Source: Carbonactinospora thermoautotrophica
GTDB lineage: Bacteria > Actinomycetota > Actinomycetes > Streptomycetales > Carbonactinosporaceae
NCBI RefSeq assembly: GCF_001543895.1
Contig: NZ_JYIJ01000011.1
Coordinates: forward strand, 62,001-126,000
DNA: 64,000 nucleotides
Direction: 5' to 3'
Shown here: positions 59,563 through 64,000 of the stretch, piece after piece
How the letters are laid out: each line of letters begins with the position of its first letter
Position numbering within the stretch: the stretch's first letter is position 1
Position numbers and translations under genes: made by a program
Notes under the pieces: generated by a model
Told to the model about the DNA's origin: nothing
Database searches by the model: none
Seen by the model: the letters and a program-made list of their open reading frames with translations, nothing else

Positions 59563-60734
59563 GCTGGTTCCACCTCTTCGACGCGGTTGAGGGAGTCGGG
59601 GAGTCCGAATGCGCCCGGTCCGCCGAGGCCGGCCAGGGCGCGCAGCACGAATCGGTCGTCGACGAGTTCGCGGTGCACGGTTTCGGGATCGATGTCGGCG
59701 AGGAAGCCGGTGTCCCCGTCGACAGCGGTTTCCCGCATCGCCTCGACCAGGCGCCGGGTGTAGCTGGGGAACGGATAGGGGGCGAACCCGATGCGCTGTC
59801 CCTGCCAGGACGGGTGGTGCAGCGCTCCGGAGGCGGTGTACCGCTCGGCAGGATAGGTCAGCGCCCGGGTGATGGCCGCCACCGGTTGCGGCAGGTACCT
59901 GCCCGAGGAGAGCAGACCCGCGGTGGCCTGGCGGTGGGTGTTGATCCACAGCTGTGCCGCGGCGAGCGCGTCCACCAGTCCTTGCACCTGCTCAGGCGCG
60001 CGGTCGATGAGTTCCTGCCGGACGACCACGACGCAGCAGGCGTGATCACGCCAGGCGTCCCCGACGAACCGCGCGATCCGACCTACCTTCTTGATCTCGG
60101 CCGCCGCGTTGAACGGATCGGCCACGACGTAGCCGCCGATGGTTCCGGTGTCGAGGGCGGGAAGCATGTCGGCGGGACTCATCACCACCATCTGCACGGT
60201 GCCGGCCGCCGCGGACGGTTGCTCGCGGACCACCGGCCGCAGGCCCGCGGTGCGTAGCATCTGCTGCGACACCACGTTGTGAATGGACCACCAGTACGGG
60301 ATGGCGACCTGACGTCCGGCCAACTCTTCGATGCGCCCGAGTCCGGGTGCGACGGTGAGCGCGGAGCCGTTGGTGTGGTTCCAGGCGATCACTCGGACCG
60401 CGGCGCCCAGCGCGTAGCGCAACTGGATCGCGAAGGGCATCAGCAGGTGCACGACGTCGACCTCGGCGGCCAGGAACGCCTCGGCCAGGGACGCCCAGCT
60501 GCGGAACAGGATCGGCCGGGCGACGTCCAGGCCGGCCTGGGTGTAGCGGCCCTGGGCGTGCGCGATCAGCAGCGGTGCTGAGTCGGTGATCGGCAGATAG
60601 CCGATTCGCAGCTGCCGCCCAGCGGCCGCGGAACCGCCGACCGATGCCAGTTCGGCGATGCCGGCCAGACCCCCGGCGGCACCGAGCGCGAGCCCCGCCC
60701 GCAACGCGGCGCGGCGACTGAGCGGGTCGGCCAT
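59559..60734 (-). CDS. ABC transporter substrate-binding protein (NrtA/SsuA type)
   Basis: A 391-residue binding protein. It starts with a twin-arginine type signal (PLSRRAALRAGLALGAAGGLAG), so it is probably exported folded. Mature motifs are LRIGYLPITDSAPLLIAHAQGRYTQAGLDV, VVHLLMPFAIQLRYALGA and GYVVADPFNAAAEIKKVGRIARFV, as in NrtA/CmpA relatives. The start at 60734 overlaps the ATPase stop (TGATG). A GTG one codon earlier is possible. Tat export may mean a bound metal or cofactor. It lies in an operon with a DUF4242 protein. Confidence 0.86.
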   Translation of the reverse strand: MADPLSRRAALRAGLALGAAGGLAGIAELASVGGSAAAGRQLRIGYLPITDSAPLLIAHAQGRYTQAGLDVARPILFRSWASLAEAFLAAEVDVVHLLMPFAIQLRYALGAAVRVIAWNHTNGSALTVAPGLGRIEELAGRQVAIPYWWSIHNVVSQQMLRTAGLRPVVREQPSAAAGTVQMVVMSPADMLPALDTGTIGGYVVADPFNAAAEIKKVGRIARFVGDAWRDHACCVVVVRQELIDRAPEQVQGLVDALAAAQLWINTHRQATAGLLSSGRYLPQPVAAITRALTYPAERYTASGALHHPSWQGQRIGFAPYPFPSYTRRLVEAMRETAVDGDTGFLADIDPETVHRELVDDRFVLRALAGLGGPGAFGLPDSLNRVEEVEPA

Positions 60735-61489
60735 CACGACGCTCCCCGGGTCGCGGTGCCCAGCTCGGAGGGGTAGCTGGCCAGCAGTTCGGCGCGCAGC
60801 GGGTGACCGGCCAGGTCCTCATGGTCGTCGACGGGCACGGCACGCCACCAGCCGGCGACGGTGCCGGAGCCGTCCAACAAGGCGATCCTGGTGGCCAGGT
60901 ACAGCGCCTCGTCGACGTCGTGGGTGACCAACACCACAGTCAGTCCGAGGGATCGGGTCGCATCCCGTAGCCATGCCTGCAGGCCGCGGCGGGTGACCGG
61001 ATCGAGGGCGCTGAACGGCTCGTCGAGCAGCAGCACCTGCGGGCGGATCGCTACCGCGCGCGCGACGGCGACCCGCTGCGCCTGGCCCCCGGACAGCTCC
61101 TCGGGCAGGGCATCGGCGAGGTCGGCGAGCCCGAACAGGGCGAGCAGTTCGTCGACATGCTGGTGGTCGAACCGGGTGCGGTTGGCGCGGTAGCGCCCAC
61201 CGAGCGCGACGTTCTCCCGCACGGTCAGCCACGGCATCAGCAGCGGCTGCTGGAACACCGTTGCGACGATCGGGGGGCTGGTTCCCGGGGAATCCGGCCA
61301 GCGCAGCTCTCCCCCGTCGAGCGGCTCAAGGCCCGCCAGCACCCGCAGCAAGGTCGATTTGCCGCTGCCGCTCGGCCCGAGCACCGCGAGGAACTCACCA
61401 CGTTCTACATCCAGATCGAGCCCGGCCAGCACGACATTGCGCCCGTACGCCTTGACCGCGTTGCTTAGTTGAATCGCGACAGTTCCCAC
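60734..61489 (-). CDS. ABC transporter ATPase (SsuB/TauB/NrtD type)
   Basis: A 251-residue ATPase. Walker A is GPSGSGKST near residues 39-47, signature LSGGQAQRVAVARAVAIRPQVLLLDEPFSALD includes Walker B, followed by LVTHDVDEALYLATRIALL. The Q-loop is VFQQPLLMPWLTVRENVALG. It overlaps the binding-protein gene at its stop and the acyl-CoA-dehydrogenase-like gene by 25 bases at its start. It drives import by the permease at 58753. Confidence 0.9.
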   Translation of the reverse strand: MGTVAIQLSNAVKAYGRNVVLAGLDLDVERGEFLAVLGPSGSGKSTLLRVLAGLEPLDGGELRWPDSPGTSPPIVATVFQQPLLMPWLTVRENVALGGRYRANRTRFDHQHVDELLALFGLADLADALPEELSGGQAQRVAVARAVAIRPQVLLLDEPFSALDPVTRRGLQAWLRDATRSLGLTVVLVTHDVDEALYLATRIALLDGSGTVAGWWRAVPVDDHEDLAGHPLRAELLASYPSELGTATRGAS

Positions 61490-62496
61490 CGCAGCTGTCC
61501 TTCTGTCGGCGCCTGGATGGGTAGGAACGCGGCTTCTCTCAACCGCCGGCTCGTATCGCTGGCGGCGAGGTAGCCGGCGCCGCCGCGCACGGTCGCCTCG
61601 AGCCGGGTGGCCGCCACGGCCACCTGTACGCCCTCGAGGCGCAACCGGAGCAGGTCGGGCACCGCGACCTGGTCGGAGCGGGTGGCGTAGTCGTACAACC
61701 GCTGTCGCACCGACTCGTGCGCGGTTGACAGGGCGTCGACCTGCTCGGCGAACGCGGCGTTGACGCCGACCGTGCGGGTACCGGTTTCGGCGAGCGAGCG
61801 TCCGGCCAGTCCGCTGCAGTATGCCGTCTGCAACAGCAGGAAGGTCGGCCGGATCGCCGCCACGAACCCGGGGAGATCCTCGGTGAGCACCGCGTCCCGT
61901 CCGATGTGGACATCGTCGAGCGTGACGGAGGAGGAGGCGGTGCCGTTCAGCACGAGCAGGTCAGGGGCTGGCGCGACCCGAACCCCGTCGTCGGTGGTAC
62001 GCAGCCGCACGACAGCCCTCGCGTCGCCGGAAAGCCGTACCGGCAACACGACCAGGGCACCGGGAAACAGGTTGGACGCCCAACTGATCGGGCCGTTCAG
62101 TCGCAGCCCGTCCGCGGTGCGGGTGGCCAGCACCGGAACGGGCTGGATGCCGGCGACGTCGCGCAGTGCCGGCGCCATCGCCGTGGCGCCGACCATCCTG
62201 CCGGAACGCAGCTCGTCCGCGGGATCGGCGGTGACGGCACGCGCCAGGTACTCGATCACCATGCGCTGAGCCCACACGGCGAACGCGGAACTGAGGCACT
62301 CGGCGGCGATGTCCTCGATCAGGGCGACCGAGCTCGGCAGGTCAAGATCCAGCAGGCCGTGCTCGCCGAGCAGGCGCAGCCCGTCCCGCACGTCGCAGCC
62401 CCCGCCGTCGACCTCGGCCGCCCGTCGGCGGAAGTAGCTGATGACCCGCTCCCGGTGCGGGTACTGCTGCCCGACGGGATCCGCCGCGGACTTCAT
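61465..62496 (-). CDS. Acyl-CoA-dehydrogenase-fold flavoprotein
   Basis: A 343-residue protein of the acyl-CoA dehydrogenase superfamily, somewhat short. Helical N-terminus with LLDLDLPSSVALIEDIAAECLSSAFAVWAQRMVIEYL, beta-domain with LRLNGPISWASNLFPGALVVLP and SSVTLDDVHIGRDAVL, helical C-terminus with GAGYLAASDTSRRLREAAFLPIQAPTE. The usual catalytic Glu is not evident, so a flavin monooxygenase role (as in SfnB/DszC-type desulfurisation) is as likely as dehydrogenation. The start ATG overlaps the DUF4242 stop. It precedes the ABC genes, a pairing seen in organosulfur loci. Substrate unknown. Confidence 0.75.
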   Translation of the reverse strand: MKSAADPVGQQYPHRERVISYFRRRAAEVDGGGCDVRDGLRLLGEHGLLDLDLPSSVALIEDIAAECLSSAFAVWAQRMVIEYLARAVTADPADELRSGRMVGATAMAPALRDVAGIQPVPVLATRTADGLRLNGPISWASNLFPGALVVLPVRLSGDARAVVRLRTTDDGVRVAPAPDLLVLNGTASSSVTLDDVHIGRDAVLTEDLPGFVAAIRPTFLLLQTAYCSGLAGRSLAETGTRTVGVNAAFAEQVDALSTAHESVRQRLYDYATRSDQVAVPDLLRLRLEGVQVAVAATRLEATVRGGAGYLAASDTSRRLREAAFLPIQAPTEGQLRWELSRFN

Positions 62497-63041
62497 CGCG
62501 GGTCTCCCTGCCGCTCCAACGGGTGCAGGCGGTCCACCGGCGTGTTCACCACGTCCCGGGCCCGGCGCACGACCTGCTCGTCTGGAGCGTCGTACAGGCA
62601 CACGCACTTGGCCATGTCCTCCCGGACGTAGGTGCGCAGGAAGCGCACCTCCGGCACCTCGGCGTACTTGGGCGCGTTGGCCTTCTTGCGCGCCAGGTAG
62701 GTGTCCATGTCGAGGTCCGGCGGGAAGTCCCATTCCACCAGGTAGCCGGCGGCCGGGCGGGCGGCTTTGACCTGGTCGAGTTCGGCGCCGACCAGCCGCA
62801 CCTCGTCCGGACCGGACACCTCGCTGGCCTCGACGAAGTCGGCGGGGTCGAACGCGGCGCGCAACGCGTCTCGGGAGGCCGCCTCCACGACGGTGAACAC
62901 GCGCTCGTGGTTGCGGGTCACCTGCGACTCGATCAGCTCGCCGCCGGCCGCGGCCGCCGCCTTGTCCACCCGGGCGAGCAGGTTGTCCACGCCGGAGCGG
63001 TCAGCCTGAGCGGGCACGAACTCGAACATGTAGAGGGACAC
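62493..63041 (-). CDS. DUF4242-type ferredoxin-like protein
   Basis: A 182-residue protein with two related alpha/beta ferredoxin-like halves: SLYMFEFVPAQADRSGVDNLLARVDKAAAAAGGELIESQV, and PAAGYLVEWDFPPDLDMDTYLARKKANAPKYAEVPEVRFLRTYVREDMAKCVCLYDAPDEQVVRRAR. This is the DUF4242 pattern, of which one member (SCO4226, from memory) binds nickel. GTG 63041 follows AAAGGAGA. It is first in the operon with the acyl-CoA-dehydrogenase-like protein and ABC genes, and is divergent from a TetR gene. A metal-related role is only suggested. Confidence 0.72.
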   Translation of the reverse strand: MSLYMFEFVPAQADRSGVDNLLARVDKAAAAAGGELIESQVTRNHERVFTVVEAASRDALRAAFDPADFVEASEVSGPDEVRLVGAELDQVKAARPAAGYLVEWDFPPDLDMDTYLARKKANAPKYAEVPEVRFLRTYVREDMAKCVCLYDAPDEQVVRRARDVVNTPVDRLHPLERQGDPR

Positions 63042-63306
63042 GGTGAATCTCCTTTGCCTGTGTGGGGGCACGACGTCGCGTCGGGGCGCGGACGCGAGGA
63101 AAGGCGCGGCGACAGCGGCGCCATGCCGCGAGACGATCGACGCCGGCTAGCCGCGACTCAGGGAAGAGAACTCGAACGCGGCAGGGAACTCGAACAGGCC
63201 GCGCTAGTGAAGGGAGCTCGGACAGGCGGCGCTGGCGACCCGCTGCAGGTCCACATGCAGCCGTTGCACCAGCGAAATCCGACTCACGCCGGGTAACCTA
63301 ACGGAT

Positions 63307-63320
63307 AGACCGATCTGTCT
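63307..63320. promoter_or_regulatory. Palindromic operator between the DUF4242 and TetR genes
   Basis: AGACCGATCTGTCT matches AGAC-N-GATC-N-GTCT, symmetric at 12 of 14 bases. It lies 38 bases before the TetR start. TetR regulators often bind such sites next to their own gene, so autoregulation and control of the operon are likely. The rest of 63042-63357 shows only a short imperfect repeat (63165-63240) built on AACTCGAACAGG-like units. Confidence 0.55.
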
Positions 63321-63357
63321 GCAAGCCGGCGGCGAGCCGCAGCCTTATGCTGATCGC

Positions 63358-63933
63358 ATGCCCACCCAGCGGGATGCCTTGACACCTGCGGAGCGGTTGC
63401 TCCAGACCGCCGCGACGCTCTTCACACGCGAGGGGATCCGGGCGGTCGGCATCGACCGGCTGGTTGCCGAGGCGAAGGTGGCCAGGGCGAGCCTGTACCA
63501 GAACTTCGGTTCCAAGGACGCGTTGATCGCGGCCTACCTGCAGCGACAGGACGAGCTGGACCGTGCGGCTTACCAGCGCGCCACAAGGCGCTGCGACAGC
63601 GCGGTGGGCCGCGTACTCGCGCTGTTCGACCTCGCCGAGGCGGCCGCTCGTCGGCGCCAGTACCCGGGTTGCCTCTACCTCAACGCGGTCACCGAGTTTC
63701 CCGACCCGAAGCATCCCGTCTCGGTGGCGGTCCGCAGCCACCGGCAGTGGCTGCGAGACCTGCTGACCACGGAACTGACGCGGGCGGGAGCAGCGGATCC
63801 GGCCGCGCTAGCCGAGCAGATCCATCTGCTCTACGACGGGGGACTGGCCGGGTCCAAACTCAGCCGCTCCCCCGAGCCGATCCGGTTGGCCAAGCAGATG
63901 GCCGAAAACATGATCGCACGCGCCTCGCGGTGA
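63358..63933 (+). CDS. TetR family transcriptional regulator
   Basis: A 191-residue regulator. The helix-turn-helix is in ERLLQTAATLFTREGIRAVGIDRLVAEAKVARASLYQNFGSKDALIAAYLQ (residues about 11-60). The C-terminal domain reads YPGCLYLNAVTEFPDPKHPVSVAVRSHRQWL, a form common in TetR/AcrR regulators of flavin enzymes and drug or sulfur genes. It is divergent from the DUF4242-ABC operon across the palindrome at 63307. It probably represses that operon. The 67 bases after its stop hold nothing recognisable. Confidence 0.88.
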   Translation: MPTQRDALTPAERLLQTAATLFTREGIRAVGIDRLVAEAKVARASLYQNFGSKDALIAAYLQRQDELDRAAYQRATRRCDSAVGRVLALFDLAEAAARRRQYPGCLYLNAVTEFPDPKHPVSVAVRSHRQWLRDLLTTELTRAGAADPAALAEQIHLLYDGGLAGSKLSRSPEPIRLAKQMAENMIARASR

Positions 63934-64000
63934 CCCACCCGGGCGCGTTCGGAACCGCTCCGGACGTTTCAAGGTCGGCGCGCTGCGGCTGGGGTACAAG

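Overview
The window is about 70% GC, with tightly overlapping operons, GTG starts, perfect GC hairpins lacking U-tracts, and actinobacterial markers: mycofactocin, mycothiol-dependent formaldehyde oxidation and an F420-type luciferase-like oxidoreductase. It is a chromosomal segment of an actinomycete. Species is not resolved from sequence alone. No rRNA, tRNA or CRISPR array was seen.

Layout. 1-6.5 kb: polyamine/amine utilisation (PotA/PotD-like ABC genes, a decayed aminobutyraldehyde-type aldehyde dehydrogenase, two class III aminotransferases, an Lrp/AsnC regulator). 6.5-13.1 kb: a small membrane protein, a GT4 glycosyltransferase, a glycogen-debranching-type glucosidase, and cytochrome bd oxidase cydAB. 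13.1-32.2 kb: a CoA-ester catabolic island (biotin-dependent acyl-CoA carboxylase, HMG-CoA-lyase-like enzyme, FAH hydrolase, enoyl-CoA hydratase, MaoC hydratase, two SDRs, thioesterase, CoA ligase, LivFGMH-type importer with a fused LivM-LivG, cupin, decayed EthD gene, luciferase-like oxidoreductase and one TetR regulator). Six near-identical palindromes mark its promoters and probably define one TetR regulon.

32.3-34.2 kb is a mobile composite: two identical 164-bp elements with 17-bp terminal inverted repeats flank a DDE transposase unit with different terminal repeats. Every junction has a TNA trinucleotide.

34.2-57.8 kb is the centrepiece, a mycofactocin-methanol island. The minus-strand operon mftA-mftB-mftC-OYE1-OYE2-ETF alpha-FixC-FixX-ETF beta-mftE-SDR makes mycofactocin and encodes a flavin electron chain. 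mftF lies apart, behind the mobile composite. mscR plus an MBL hydrolase oxidise formaldehyde bound to mycothiol. Divergent from mftA is an NDMA-type methanol dehydrogenase followed by a MoxR ATPase and a VWA protein, both with His-rich segments, then the mycofactocin methyltransferase mftM. Convergent to this is an iron alcohol dehydrogenase with a two-component system. mftD, mftR and mftG are not present in the window. The inferred flow is methanol to formaldehyde with a mycofactocin-linked nicotinoprotein, then formaldehyde to formate through mycothiol, with electrons possibly reaching quinone through ETF/FixCX.

58.7-63.9 kb: a five-gene minus-strand operon (DUF4242 protein, acyl-CoA-dehydrogenase-fold protein, NrtA/SsuA-type ABC transporter) divergent from a TetR gene.
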